Shown in pieces: positions 1 to 7,471 of a stretch of DNA of 64,000 nucleotides. Made by a program: the position numbers and the translations under genes. Positions within the stretch are counted from its first letter, which is position 1. Each line of letters opens with the position of its first letter. The notes under the pieces were generated by a model. That model worked only from the letters and a program-made list of their open reading frames with translations. It did not search any database and had not been told where the DNA came from. Source of the DNA: an uncultured Lactobacillus sp. (lineage in GTDB: Bacteria; Bacillota; Bacilli; Lactobacillales; Lactobacillaceae); the NCBI RefSeq assembly GCF_902491705.1, contig NZ_CABUIW010000001.1, positions 1 to 64,000 of the forward strand. Reading direction: 5' to 3'.

Positions 1-61
1 TTGTTCTTTATTAAATTTAGTCATAATAAAAGACCCAAAAGTGTCTAACTTTTGGGTCTCA
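1..61 (-). mobile_element. Edge of an IS3-like insertion sequence, truncated by the window
   Basis: Read on the minus strand, positions 61 to 1 begin with TGAGACCCAAAAG, then a short loop, then the complementary arm CTTTTGGGTCT, then T-rich sequence and an ATG at position 23. That ATG opens a frame reading MTKFNKEQ, which runs off the left edge. A terminal inverted repeat with a hairpin directly before a short basic helix-turn-helix OrfA is typical of IS3/IS150-type elements in lactobacilli. The repeat and the start codon are seen. The family assignment is inference, because only eight codons are visible. Alternatively the hairpin is a plain terminator. Confidence 0.45.
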
Positions 62-123
62 CTTCAGATTGAATCAATCAACATGTCTAAGTTGACTTTC
101 AATATGGATGAAAACCTTTAATG

Positions 124-149
124 AAAAAGCAGCGTTAAGCTGCTTTTTT
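124..149 (+). terminator. Rho-independent terminator upstream of the MarR-type gene
   Basis: AAAAGCAGC pairs with GCTGCTTTT around a GTTAA loop and is followed by a T run. No intact plus-strand gene lies before it in the window. It probably ended a gene now lost or displaced beside the IS edge. Confidence 0.6.
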
Positions 150-173
150 GTGAGCTAGAAAGGAAGATTATAG

Positions 174-581
174 ATGGCAGAAAGTACAATTGGTTCATTT
201 TTAACTAAGATTAGTAATGAAGTCGAAAAGCAAATGGATGATGATCTAAAGAGCTTTGGCATTAATGCTAATGAACTAGAAGTTTTGATTGAATTGAATC
301 ATCATAGGCATGGTAAATCTTTTGAAAAATTAGCTAAAGAATTGCATGTAACAGATGATAAGTTGAAAGATTTAGTCAAAAACTTAAAGGCTAAGGAATT
401 AATCACTGTATCAGATGATGTGGCTACTGAAACTGATAAAGGTTCAGAGCTTTGCAAAAAGGTTGAAAAGCATAGATTAGAAACAGATCATACTATTACT
501 GGCATGCTTAGCAAAGATGAAACTTTAGGCTTGGTTAAAGTTTTAAAGAAAATGCTTAAAAAAGAAGAAGACAATAACTAG
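174..581 (+). CDS. MarR-like winged-helix transcriptional regulator
   Basis: This is a 135-residue protein with the size and helix pattern of MarR-family regulators. A helical N-terminus of about 30 residues is followed by a winged-helix core (about residues 35-90) that contains a helix-turn-helix-like stretch (FEKLAKELHVTDDKLKDLVKNL). A lysine-rich C-terminal helix follows. AGGAAG at 161-166 gives a good start. It is monocistronic and ends in a terminator shared with the convergent permease gene. Dimeric DNA binding is expected from the family. No ligand or target can be read from the sequence. The family call is moderate and no specific symbol is warranted. Confidence 0.6.
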   Translation: MAESTIGSFLTKISNEVEKQMDDDLKSFGINANELEVLIELNHHRHGKSFEKLAKELHVTDDKLKDLVKNLKAKELITVSDDVATETDKGSELCKKVEKHRLETDHTITGMLSKDETLGLVKVLKKMLKKEEDNN

Positions 582-590
582 ATGAAAGCA

Positions 591-629
591 AAAGGCCCAA
601 CCTCCATTTTTGGAGATTAGGCCTTTTTA
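591..629. terminator. Bidirectional terminator between the MarR-like gene and the permease
   Basis: AAAGGCC at 591-597 pairs with GGCCTTT at 620-626, and an inner CTCCA/TGGAG stem extends the structure. T runs on the plus side and A runs on the other allow it to serve both convergent genes. Confidence 0.75.
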
Positions 630-645
630 TTTTGACAATTATAAA

Positions 646-2076
646 TTATTTCTCATCATTGTTTAAAGTTGAATGGTGTACACCGTAGGTTAAGTAAATA
701 ATTACACCTAAGATGAACCAGATTCCTGCATAAAGCTTTGCTTGATAGTCTAATCCTAAGAATACGATTAATGCAGCCAAGAAGCCTAATGCTGGTAAAA
801 CTGGGTAAAATGGCATCTTGAATGAAGGATCCGCAATATCTTTTCCTTCACGTGGACGCAATTTGTAAATTCCAAGTGATACAAACATAAATGCGATAAG
901 TGTACCTGCTGAAATCAATTGTGACAGCATAGAGAATGGGAAGAATGCACCAAGCAAAATACTGATAGTAGTTAATGACCATAAAGCATTGTTTGGACGA
1001 CGATCAGCATTTAATTTACCAAGCCATTTAGGAAGCATCCCGTCACGACCAAATGAATAAATTAATCTTGAACCAGCCATACTCATACCGATTAACGCTG
1101 TAAACATACCAAGAACTGCAATTGTTTGAACAACAATGGCAATAATAGGGTGACCAGCATAACGAAGAGCAAGACCAACAGGTTCAGCTGAGTTGGCGTA
1201 TTTTGGATAAGGCATCATTCCGATAAGCACAAGACTTACACCAACAAACAATGTAACTGCGATAGCTAAAGAGCCTAAGATTCCTCGTGGCATAGTTTTT
1301 TGAGGATTAATTGCTTCAGCTGAGTTAGCAGCAATTGAATCAAAGCCGATGTATGACAAGAAGATCATTGATACACCAGCGTAAATACCTTGCCAGCCAC
1401 CAAATGGACCATGAGCAGTTGGACGATATTTTGGAATAAATGGTACAAAGTTAGAACCCTTAATTGCAGTTAAACCTACCGCGATGAAGAGTAAGATAGC
1501 CAAAACTTTCAATACAACAAGTGCATTTTCAATTCTAGCTGCTCTTGAAACGCCACGACTGATTAAAAGGGCAACTAATAATATTGAAATAAGTGAAATC
1601 AGGTCAATAACACCACCGTTATTGCCAAAAGCATTGGATAAAGAATCAGGTAACTTTAATCCCATCGGTGCAATTAAAGCTCTAAAGTTAGCTGAAAGAC
1701 CAGATCCTACGAAGGCTAGAGCAATAAAATATTCTGCAAGAAGTGCCCATCCGGCAACCCATCCCCAAAATTCGCCGAAAACTACGTTGATCCATGAATA
1801 AGCTGATCCGGCAAATGGCATGGCAGCAGCCATTTCTGCATATGCAAATGCTACAAGTCCGGCCGCAATAGCAGCTAAAACAAATGCAATAGCAACTGCA
1901 GGACCCGTGTGCAATGCAGCTACTTCTCCGGGTAAAGTGAAGATTGAAGCCGAAACGATTGTACCGACGCCTAAAGCTAAGAAATCCTTCACCTTTAATG
2001 AGCGAACCAGGTGTCCATCTTTATTTTCATAGACGCGTGGATCTTCTTTTTTGTTCATTTTTTGCCAAAGATTCAC
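646..2076 (-). CDS. APC-family amino-acid permease
   Basis: This is a 476-residue integral membrane protein with about twelve hydrophobic segments. The first segment carries the APC-superfamily signature around GVGTIVSASIFTLPG. Later motifs such as FAYAEMAAAMPFAGSAYSW match the cationic amino-acid transporter (CAT/YfnA) branch, which imports amino acids by proton symport. The start is taken as GTG at 2076, because GGAGG lies nine bases upstream. The first in-frame ATG, at 2058, would be too far from that site. It is transcribed alone, divergently from the sugar transporter. The substrate cannot be fixed from sequence. Confidence 0.88.
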   Translation of the reverse strand: MNLWQKMNKKEDPRVYENKDGHLVRSLKVKDFLALGVGTIVSASIFTLPGEVAALHTGPAVAIAFVLAAIAAGLVAFAYAEMAAAMPFAGSAYSWINVVFGEFWGWVAGWALLAEYFIALAFVGSGLSANFRALIAPMGLKLPDSLSNAFGNNGGVIDLISLISILLVALLISRGVSRAARIENALVVLKVLAILLFIAVGLTAIKGSNFVPFIPKYRPTAHGPFGGWQGIYAGVSMIFLSYIGFDSIAANSAEAINPQKTMPRGILGSLAIAVTLFVGVSLVLIGMMPYPKYANSAEPVGLALRYAGHPIIAIVVQTIAVLGMFTALIGMSMAGSRLIYSFGRDGMLPKWLGKLNADRRPNNALWSLTTISILLGAFFPFSMLSQLISAGTLIAFMFVSLGIYKLRPREGKDIADPSFKMPFYPVLPALGFLAALIVFLGLDYQAKLYAGIWFILGVIIYLTYGVHHSTLNNDEK

Positions 2077-2175
2077 AACGCAACTCCTCCTTAAAATAAT
2101 AGTATGTATCTAATTATAATTAAAAATACGTTAAAAAATCAACCATTTAATTTTAAAAAACTCACTCTATTCATA

Positions 2176-2190
2176 TTGAAAACACTTACT
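2176..2190. promoter_or_regulatory. Possible catabolite-responsive (cre) element
   Basis: TTGAAAACACTTACT matches the low-GC Gram-positive cre consensus except for the central CG, which reads CA. It lies in the divergent region directly upstream of the sugar-transporter promoter, where CcpA control would make sense. This is a single weak match, so it is tentative. Confidence 0.25.
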
Positions 2191-2192
2191 TT

Positions 2193-2221
2193 TTGTTACA
2201 GATTAAAAATAGAGTTATAAC
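2193..2221 (+). promoter_or_regulatory. Putative promoter of the GlcU-type sugar transporter
   Basis: TTGTTA and TATAAC are separated by 17 bases, about 50 bases before the start codon. This is the best sigma-A-like pair in the divergent intergenic region. Confidence 0.4.
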
Positions 2222-2273
2222 AAAAAGAGGGTCTTTTTTAATGAAATAATTTTTTATATGAAGAAGGAGTTTT

Positions 2274-3137
2274 ATGGCATTAATAATTGCTTTAGTTAAT
2301 ATTGTTGGCTGGGGCCTTATTCCATTAACTGTTAAAGGTTCACCACAAAGCCAAATTGCAGGGATGGGAATCGGAGCGTCAGCTACCGCTTTAATTATTT
2401 TTTTGTTTACTAGACCAGCTATCGATGCAGCAACTTGGGCAGTAGCCTTTGTTGCAGGGATGTTATGGACTATTGGTCAAATGGGTCAGTTCATTTCATA
2501 TACTAGAATCGGTGTTAGTGGTACTATTCCACTTTCAACTGGTTTTCAATTAGTAGGTAATTCACTAATTGGTGTATTAATTTTTGGTGAATGGCCAACT
2601 GCCCAAGCTAAAATCATTGGCTTTATTGCCTTAGCATTAGTAGTAATCGGGATTGTCTTAAGTTCTAAAAGTGATGATCAAGGATCAGGTAATGCCAATG
2701 CTAAGAATATTATGTTCTTGTTAGTCACAACTATTGGTTTCTGGATTTATTCTAGTTTTCCAAAGCTGATTGCTAAGAATATCAATCCTAACGTTAATGG
2801 ATTAGATTATATTTTCCCTGAAATGTTTGGTGTTTTGATCGGTACCGTAATTTACATTATCGGTTCACATGCAACAGCAGTTTATCGCAATAAGTTGCTT
2901 TGGAGAAACAGTATTGCGGGGATTGAATTTAGTATTGGTACTTTATTTTACTTGCTTTCAGTTAAACAAAATGGTGTTACCAATGCATTTATCTACAGCC
3001 AATTATGTTCAGTAATTGCTACATTTGGTGGTATTTTATTCTTGCATGAAAAGAAATCTAGACGTGAAATGATTTACATTGTCATCGGATTAATTTTCAT
3101 AGTTGCTGGTAGTGCTTTAACTGGTTTTGCCAAGTAA
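2274..3137 (+). CDS. GRP-family sugar uptake protein (GlcU/RbsU type)
   Basis: This 287-residue protein has about ten closely spaced membrane helices and matches the glucose/ribose porter (GRP) family. It opens with ALVNIVGWGLIPL and has an internal duplication typical of drug/metabolite-type ten-helix carriers. Members such as GlcU take up glucose or ribose by proton symport, without phosphorylation. GAAGGAG sits just before the ATG. It is monocistronic and followed by a strong terminator. Whether it carries glucose, ribose or another sugar is not visible. A cre-like site upstream would fit carbon regulation, but is weak. Confidence 0.85.
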   Translation: MALIIALVNIVGWGLIPLTVKGSPQSQIAGMGIGASATALIIFLFTRPAIDAATWAVAFVAGMLWTIGQMGQFISYTRIGVSGTIPLSTGFQLVGNSLIGVLIFGEWPTAQAKIIGFIALALVVIGIVLSSKSDDQGSGNANAKNIMFLLVTTIGFWIYSSFPKLIAKNINPNVNGLDYIFPEMFGVLIGTVIYIIGSHATAVYRNKLLWRNSIAGIEFSIGTLFYLLSVKQNGVTNAFIYSQLCSVIATFGGILFLHEKKSRREMIYIVIGLIFIVAGSALTGFAK

Positions 3138-3147
3138 ATTTTAAAAG

Positions 3148-3182
3148 AAGGGTCTTGATTATTTTGATCAAGGCCCTTTTTT
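3148..3182 (+). terminator. Terminator after the sugar transporter
   Basis: Twelve-base arms at 3148-3159 and 3167-3178 pair with one G-U wobble and are followed by six T residues. Confidence 0.8.
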
Positions 3183-3190
3183 GATATACT
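3182..3190 (+). promoter_or_regulatory. Extended -10 promoter for ylxM-ffh
   Basis: TGATATACT is an extended -10 element about 20 bases before the ylxM start. No good -35 lies at 17 bases, so the TG extension would carry recognition. It overlaps the end of the preceding terminator. Confidence 0.35.
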
Positions 3191-3209
3191 AAAGGCTGGT
3201 GAAACTTAA

Positions 3210-3551
3210 ATGGATGAATTAACTAAAAACGAAGAGCTTGGCGATTTATACGCATATTATGGTTCACTATTAACTGAAGGGCAGCAATCATATTTTGAAG
3301 ATTACTATTATAATGATTTGTCTTTGGGTGAAATTGCCATCAATCATAATGTGTCAAGACAAGCTGTCTATGATAATTTAAGACGGTCGAGCAAGATCTT
3401 GCAAAATTATGAAGATAAGCTTCATATGCGTAGGGATAACGACCATATTGAAAATGTATTAGCAGACGCAGTATTGTCTATTGATAATGACGATAGTCAG
3501 ACTGCTAAAGATGAAATAACGAATTTATTAAATCAATTGAGGGGAGAATAA
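3210..3551 (+). CDS. ylxM: YlxM family SRP-associated protein
   Basis: This 113-residue protein of the YlxM/p13 family is always found next to ffh in Firmicutes. The helix-turn-helix of about residues 20-70 (LSLGEIAINHNVSRQAVYDNLRRS) resembles sigma-factor region 4. In streptococci the homologue assists the signal recognition particle. Family length is usual, and it lies three bases before ffh, with which it is surely co-transcribed. The ribosome site is weak (a GGTGA close to the start). Its partner ftsY is not upstream here. Confidence 0.9.
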   Translation: MDELTKNEELGDLYAYYGSLLTEGQQSYFEDYYYNDLSLGEIAINHNVSRQAVYDNLRRSSKILQNYEDKLHMRRDNDHIENVLADAVLSIDNDDSQTAKDEITNLLNQLRGE

Positions 3552-3554
3552 CCC

Positions 3555-4985
3555 ATGGCTTTTGAAAATTTAAGTGAACGAATTCAAAAAGCATTAAAAA
3601 ATTTAACTGGTAAAGGTAAAGTCTCAGAAGAAGATATTAATAAGGCTAGTCGTGAAATTAGATTAGCTTTGCTTGAAGCCGATGTTAACTTCAAGGTTGT
3701 CAAAGATTTCATTAAGACAATTAAGAAAGAAGCATTGGGTAAAGAGGTACAAGAAAGCTTAAACCCAGGTCAACAAGTAATTAAGATCGTTAATGAACAA
3801 TTGACTAAGATGATGGGTGAGGAAGCTGTTCCTCTTAACAAGTCTAAGCATATTCCTACTATTATCATGATGGTTGGTTTGCAAGGTACTGGTAAAACTA
3901 CCACTGTAGGGAAGTTAGCATATCATCTGCAAAAGACTGAAAAGGCTCGTCCACTTTTAATTGTTGGGGATATTTATCGTCCTGCCGCTGTTGATCAGCT
4001 TAAACAAATTGGTGAACAATTAAATGTACCGGTTTATAGCGAAGATGGTGAAAAGGACGTTGCTAAGATCGTTCAAGATGGTTTAGCTGAAGCAGATAAG
4101 AATAAAAATGATTATGTCTTAATCGATACTGCCGGTCGTCTGGAGATTGACGAACCATTAATGGAAGAACTTGAACGAGTTAAAAAGGTAGCAAACCCTG
4201 ACAACATTCTATTAGTTGTTGATGCCATGACTGGTCAAGCTGCTACAGATGTAGCCAAGGGCTTTGATGAACGTCTTGATGTTACTGGCGTTATTTTGAC
4301 TAAGCTTGACGGTGATACCCGTGGTGGTGCCGCACTTTCAATTCGTGCCGTTACTGGTAAGCCAATTCTGTTTACTGGACAAGGTGAAAAGTTAAGCGAC
4401 TTAGACGTCTTCCACCCAGATAGAATGGCATCAAGAATTCTTGGTATGGGTGACATGCTTTCCTTAATCGAAAAGGCTCAACAAGATTACGATGCTAAGG
4501 AAGCACAAAAAGTTGCTGAAAAGATGCGTGAAAACACCTTTGATTTCAATGACTTTGTCGAGCAACTTGAACAAGTACAAAAGATGGGACCATTGGATCA
4601 AATTATGAAGATGATCCCTGGTCTAGCAAATAACCCACAGCTTAAGAACATAAACGTTGATCAAAAGCAAATTAATCATACTAAGGCAATTGTTTATTCA
4701 ATGACTGAAGAAGAACGAGAGGATCCAGATATTTTGAATCCTAGTCGTCGCAGAAGAATTGCTGCTGGTTCAGGTCGTCCAGTTGTTGAAGTAAACCGCA
4801 TGATCAAGCAGTTTAAGCAAATGCGCGAAATGATGAGCAAGGTTACTAAGGGTAACATGAAGGGCTTAAGCAATTTGCCTGGTATGGACTCACCAATGGC
4901 TAAAATGGCTATTCGTCGCATGAACAAGAACTTCAAGAAGAATAAAAAGAAGCGTTTGCGTAAGATTAAGAGATACCATTCATAA
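3555..4985 (+). CDS. ffh: Signal recognition particle GTPase Ffh (SRP54)
   Basis: This 476-residue SRP54 homologue binds signal peptides of nascent membrane proteins and delivers them to FtsY. The N domain (1-90) is followed by the G domain with GLQGTGKTT (G1), DTAGRLEID (G3) and TKLDGDTRGG (G4). The methionine-rich M domain starts near residue 300 and has the RNA-binding SGRPVVEVNRMIKQF segment. The C-terminus is strongly basic. Length and domain order are normal. ATG at 3555 follows a GGGGAG site. A terminator follows, so rpsP starts a new unit. Confidence 0.98.
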   Translation: MAFENLSERIQKALKNLTGKGKVSEEDINKASREIRLALLEADVNFKVVKDFIKTIKKEALGKEVQESLNPGQQVIKIVNEQLTKMMGEEAVPLNKSKHIPTIIMMVGLQGTGKTTTVGKLAYHLQKTEKARPLLIVGDIYRPAAVDQLKQIGEQLNVPVYSEDGEKDVAKIVQDGLAEADKNKNDYVLIDTAGRLEIDEPLMEELERVKKVANPDNILLVVDAMTGQAATDVAKGFDERLDVTGVILTKLDGDTRGGAALSIRAVTGKPILFTGQGEKLSDLDVFHPDRMASRILGMGDMLSLIEKAQQDYDAKEAQKVAEKMRENTFDFNDFVEQLEQVQKMGPLDQIMKMIPGLANNPQLKNINVDQKQINHTKAIVYSMTEEEREDPDILNPSRRRRIAAGSGRPVVEVNRMIKQFKQMREMMSKVTKGNMKGLSNLPGMDSPMAKMAIRRMNKNFKKNKKKRLRKIKRYHS

Positions 4986-4991
4986 AAAAAT

Positions 4992-5024
4992 AAAGGTGTT
5001 AAGGAAAAATACTTTACACCTTTT
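4992..5024 (+). terminator. Terminator after ffh
   Basis: AAAGGTGTTAAG pairs with CTTTACACCTTT with one mismatch, followed by a short T run. The right arm overlaps the -35 of the putative rpsP promoter. Confidence 0.6.
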
Positions 5025-5041
5025 GGATTTGGTGGTATATT
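5013..5041 (+). promoter_or_regulatory. Putative rpsP promoter
   Basis: TTTACA and TATATT are separated by 17 bases, about 35 bases before the rpsP start. The -35 lies in the right arm of the ffh terminator, so the two signals overlap. Confidence 0.4.
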
Positions 5042-5074
5042 ATTAATCGTTAAGTTTTAGGAGGAAATTAATTT

Positions 5075-5347
5075 ATGTCAGTTAAAATTCGTATGCACCG
5101 TGCTGGTGCCAAGAGAAAGCCATTCTACAGAATCGTTGTTGCAGACTCACGTATGCCACGTGACGGTCGTTTCATCGAACAAGTTGGTTACTACAACCCA
5201 GTTTCACAACCAAAGGAATTGAAGCTTGACGAAGACAAGATCTTTGAATGGTTACAAAAGGGTGCACAACCTTCAGACACTGTTAGATCACTTCTTTCAG
5301 GTGCTGGCTTGATGGCTAAGTTGCACGATGCAAAATACAACAAGTAA
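5075..5347 (+). CDS. rpsP: Small ribosomal subunit protein bS16
   Basis: This 90-residue bS16 protein opens with SVKIRMHRAGAKRKPFYRIVVADSR, the family hallmark, and has the usual length. It binds 16S rRNA in the 30S body during assembly. AGGAGG precedes the ATG by about nine bases. It sits between ffh and rimM-trmD, the classical order, and is followed at once by a terminator, so rimM and trmD may be made at lower level than S16. The KH-domain gene often found here is absent. Confidence 0.98.
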   Translation: MSVKIRMHRAGAKRKPFYRIVVADSRMPRDGRFIEQVGYYNPVSQPKELKLDEDKIFEWLQKGAQPSDTVRSLLSGAGLMAKLHDAKYNK

Positions 5348-5359
5348 TTTGCTATTAGA

Positions 5360-5393
5360 AAAAGCTTGATGCCAAGTGCTTCAAGCTTTTTTT
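5360..5393 (+). terminator. Terminator between rpsP and rimM
   Basis: AAAAGCTTGA at 5360-5369 pairs with TCAAGCTTTT at 5381-5390, then a T run. rimM starts only 20 bases later, so partial read-through must supply the rimM-trmD message, unless an internal promoter exists. Confidence 0.75.
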
Positions 5394-5413
5394 GTTACTG
5401 AAAAGGAGAAAAA

Positions 5414-5929
5414 ATGCAATATTTTGATGTTGCAAAGATTTTAACCACGCATGGCTTAAATGGCGAAGTTAAAGTTAACGTGATTACAGATTTCCCAGAA
5501 GATAGATTTGCTGAAGGGATGCAATTAGCCTTAAAAGATGATGTTGATCGAGTTTTGACTATTAAGAAGAGTCGACCATTCAAGCAATTTTGGCTAATTC
5601 AATTTGAAGAAGTAACTGATATTGATCAAGCAGAAAAATTACGTGGTCAAATTTTAGTAGTTAGCGAAGATAATCGCGGAGAACTTCCTGAAGGTACTTA
5701 TTACTACAAAGATATTTTTGATTGTGATGTAATCGATAATGAATCTGGCAAGCGCTTAGGAAAGATCGCTGATATTCAATCACCTGGTGCTAATGATATT
5801 TGGTTAGTTCGAGAAGACGATGGTAAAGAATATTGGATTCCTAATATTGCAGATGTAGTAAAAAAGGTTGATGTTCCTAATAAAAAAGTTTATGTCGAAT
5901 TGATGGAGGGATTGCGCGATGAAGATTAA
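5414..5929 (+). CDS. rimM: Ribosome maturation factor RimM
   Basis: This 171-residue RimM binds ribosomal protein S19 and helps mature the 30S head. The N-terminal RimM barrel (about 1-90) starts YFDVAKILTTHGLNGEVKV. The C-terminal PRC-barrel (about 95-170) contains LGKIADIQSPGANDIWLV and EYWIPNIADVVKKVD. Length is normal. AAAGGAG lies just upstream of the ATG. The gene overlaps the trmD start by 11 bases, a sign of translational coupling. Confidence 0.97.
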   Translation: MQYFDVAKILTTHGLNGEVKVNVITDFPEDRFAEGMQLALKDDVDRVLTIKKSRPFKQFWLIQFEEVTDIDQAEKLRGQILVVSEDNRGELPEGTYYYKDIFDCDVIDNESGKRLGKIADIQSPGANDIWLVREDDGKEYWIPNIADVVKKVDVPNKKVYVELMEGLRDED

Positions 5930-6644
5930 TGTCTTAACGCTTTTTCCTGACATGTTTACACCATTGCAAGTATCAATGCTGGGACGTGGTCTTGAAGATA
6001 AGAAATGGGATCTCAATTTAGTTAATTTCCGTGATTTCACGACAGATGTTCATCATCATGTTGACGATACTCCATATGGTGGTGGGGCTGGCATGGTTTT
6101 ACAAATTATGCCAATCAAGAAGGCACTTGATTCACTTCCTTCAACTGGTAAAGTAATCATTACTGCTCCGCAAGGAAAAACTTTCAATGAAAAGATGGCA
6201 CAAGATTGGGCTAAGGAAGATGAATTAACCTTTATTTGTGGTCACTATGAAGGCTTTGACCAACGTGTTTATGATTTAGCTGATGAAACAGTATCAATTG
6301 GTGACTACGTTTTAACAGGTGGCGAATTGCCAACAATGAGTATGATTGATGCGACTGTGCGTTTGTTACCTGGAATCTTGGGTAATGCAGCTAGTCCTGT
6401 TGAAGAAAGCTTCTCTCATGGCTTGCTTGAATACCCACAATATACTCGCCCAGCTGACTTTGAAGGCCAAAAAGTACCAGAAGTTTTGACGAGTGGTAAT
6501 CACCAAAAAATCGCTGAATGGCGTCACTATGAAGCTTTGAAGGCTACGTATCTGCATCGACCAGATATGCTTGAAGATCGTGAATTGACTAGTGAAGAAG
6601 AAAAAATGCTTCGTGATATAAAGGCTGAAGCAAAACAAGAGTAA
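5919..6644 (+). CDS. trmD: tRNA (guanine-37-N1)-methyltransferase TrmD
   Basis: This 241-residue TrmD methylates G37 next to the anticodon, using S-adenosylmethionine, and prevents frameshifting. The knotted SPOUT core shows MKINVLTLFPDMF, DDTPYGGGAGMV, FICGHYEGFDQRV and SIGDYVLTGGELP, which form the cofactor and guanine sites. The length is normal. The start lies inside the 3' end of rimM. A promoter for rplS follows, so the unit probably ends here. Confidence 0.98.
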   Translation: MKINVLTLFPDMFTPLQVSMLGRGLEDKKWDLNLVNFRDFTTDVHHHVDDTPYGGGAGMVLQIMPIKKALDSLPSTGKVIITAPQGKTFNEKMAQDWAKEDELTFICGHYEGFDQRVYDLADETVSIGDYVLTGGELPTMSMIDATVRLLPGILGNAASPVEESFSHGLLEYPQYTRPADFEGQKVPEVLTSGNHQKIAEWRHYEALKATYLHRPDMLEDRELTSEEEKMLRDIKAEAKQE

Positions 6645-6652
6645 ACTAACTC

Positions 6653-6681
6653 TTGAATTTATGTCATTTCCTTGCTACACT
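6653..6681 (+). promoter_or_regulatory. Promoter of rplS
   Basis: TTGAAT and TACACT are separated by 17 bases, and a TG precedes the -10 by one base. This gives rplS its own strong start, with a leader of about 90 bases. Confidence 0.55.
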
Positions 6682-6687
6682 AGTAAG

Positions 6688-6770
6688 CGTGGTTAAAAGA
6701 CCATTTATAAATAAGTTATGGGTGTTCCGCTAGCGCTGGTGCGTTGATGAAGACCGAAGAAGGAGAAAAA
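6688..6770 (+). promoter_or_regulatory. Probable L19-type ribosomal leader of rplS
   Basis: The sequence between the promoter and the rplS ribosome site is GC-richer than its surroundings. It has short complementary blocks, for example TGGT/ACCA in the 5' part and the self-complementary CGCTAGCG. Firmicute rplS genes often carry a conserved L19 leader thought to bind L19 for autoregulation. Position and length fit that class. The match to the defined Rfam family was not tested. Confidence 0.45.
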
Positions 6771-6776
6771 TATATT

Positions 6777-7124
6777 ATGGATCCATTAATTCAAGAATTA
6801 ACTAAAGAACAAATTCGTGACGATATTCCTGCTTTCCGTGCAGGTGATACTGTTACTGTTCACGTACGTGTTGTTGAAGGTACTCACGAACGTATTCAGT
6901 TGTTCGAAGGTGTTGTAATTAAGAAGAAGGGTACTGGCATCGGTGCTACTTACACTGTTCGTAAGATTGCTTCAGGTGTTGGTGTTGAAAGAACTTTCCC
7001 AGTTAACGACCCACGTGTTGCTAAGGTTGAAGTTAAGCGTCATGGTCGTGTACGTCGCGCTAAGCTTTACTACTTACGTGAACGTCACGGTAAGTCAGCA
7101 AGAATTGCTGAAGCACGTCGTTAA
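6777..7124 (+). CDS. rplS: Large ribosomal subunit protein bL19
   Basis: This 115-residue bL19 lies at the 30S-50S interface. MDPLIQELTKEQIRDDIPAFRAGDTV is the usual start, and the core FEGVVIKKKGTGIGATYTVRKIASGVGVERTFP is fully conserved. ATG at 6777 is chosen because AAGGAG lies a few bases upstream and because the longer frame from 6744 adds an 11-residue extension not seen in the family. It is monocistronic behind its own promoter and ends in a strong hairpin. Confidence 0.97.
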   Translation: MDPLIQELTKEQIRDDIPAFRAGDTVTVHVRVVEGTHERIQLFEGVVIKKKGTGIGATYTVRKIASGVGVERTFPVNDPRVAKVEVKRHGRVRRAKLYYLRERHGKSARIAEARR

Positions 7125-7131
7125 TAAAATG

Positions 7132-7168
7132 AAAAATAGTCGATTCGCAAGAATCGGCTATTTTTTTA
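7132..7168 (+). terminator. Terminator after rplS
   Basis: Fifteen-base arms (7132-7146 and 7151-7165) enclose a GCAA loop and are followed by T residues. Confidence 0.85.
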
Positions 7169-7471
7169 TTATACTTTGTGAAATAAAAGCAATGTGAAAC
7201 CACTGTGTAACACATATATTTTGTCACAAAGTTATTGGATAATGTTTTAAAATGCTTATATAAAAGCATTTTATATTTGTGAAATCAAAAATCTAAAAAT
7301 CGATATTATGTGTGGAATTAAGACAAAAGCCACCAGTTATCCACACCGGCGGCTTTTATTTTATCTTAAATTGAACTAATTATATCGTAAAAAACAAAGA
7401 AGTGAAATAGTATTTCACATTATTTATAATATTAATTGCAGAATAAAATTTTGAAAAGGAGGGAGAATTTA
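7169..7471. other. Noncoding stretch with two hairpins
   Basis: No convincing gene lies here. An AT-rich hairpin (AAAATGCTT / AAGCATTTT) occurs at about 7250-7274. A terminator-like stem is at 7325-7357. GTGTGGA at about 7310 can pair with TCCACAC inside the loop of that terminator, so two exclusive folds are possible. It may be the leader of the downstream glycosylase gene or a small transcript. Confidence 0.35.
7325..7362 (+). terminator. Terminator-like hairpin upstream of the glycosylase gene
   Basis: AAAAGCC at 7325-7331 pairs with GGCTTTT at 7351-7357 and is followed by ATTTTAT. No gene is seen just before it, so it may be an attenuator or the end of a small RNA. Confidence 0.5.

Noticed and set aside
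1484..2032. Antisense open frames opposite the amino-acid permease
   Set aside because: They are shadows of a well-supported gene, lack ribosome sites and show no protein-like composition.
7337..7345. Perfect DnaA box TTATCCACA
   Set aside because: One such nine-base match is expected by chance in a window this size, and there is no cluster, dnaA or dnaN nearby. It is part of a hairpin loop, not an origin.
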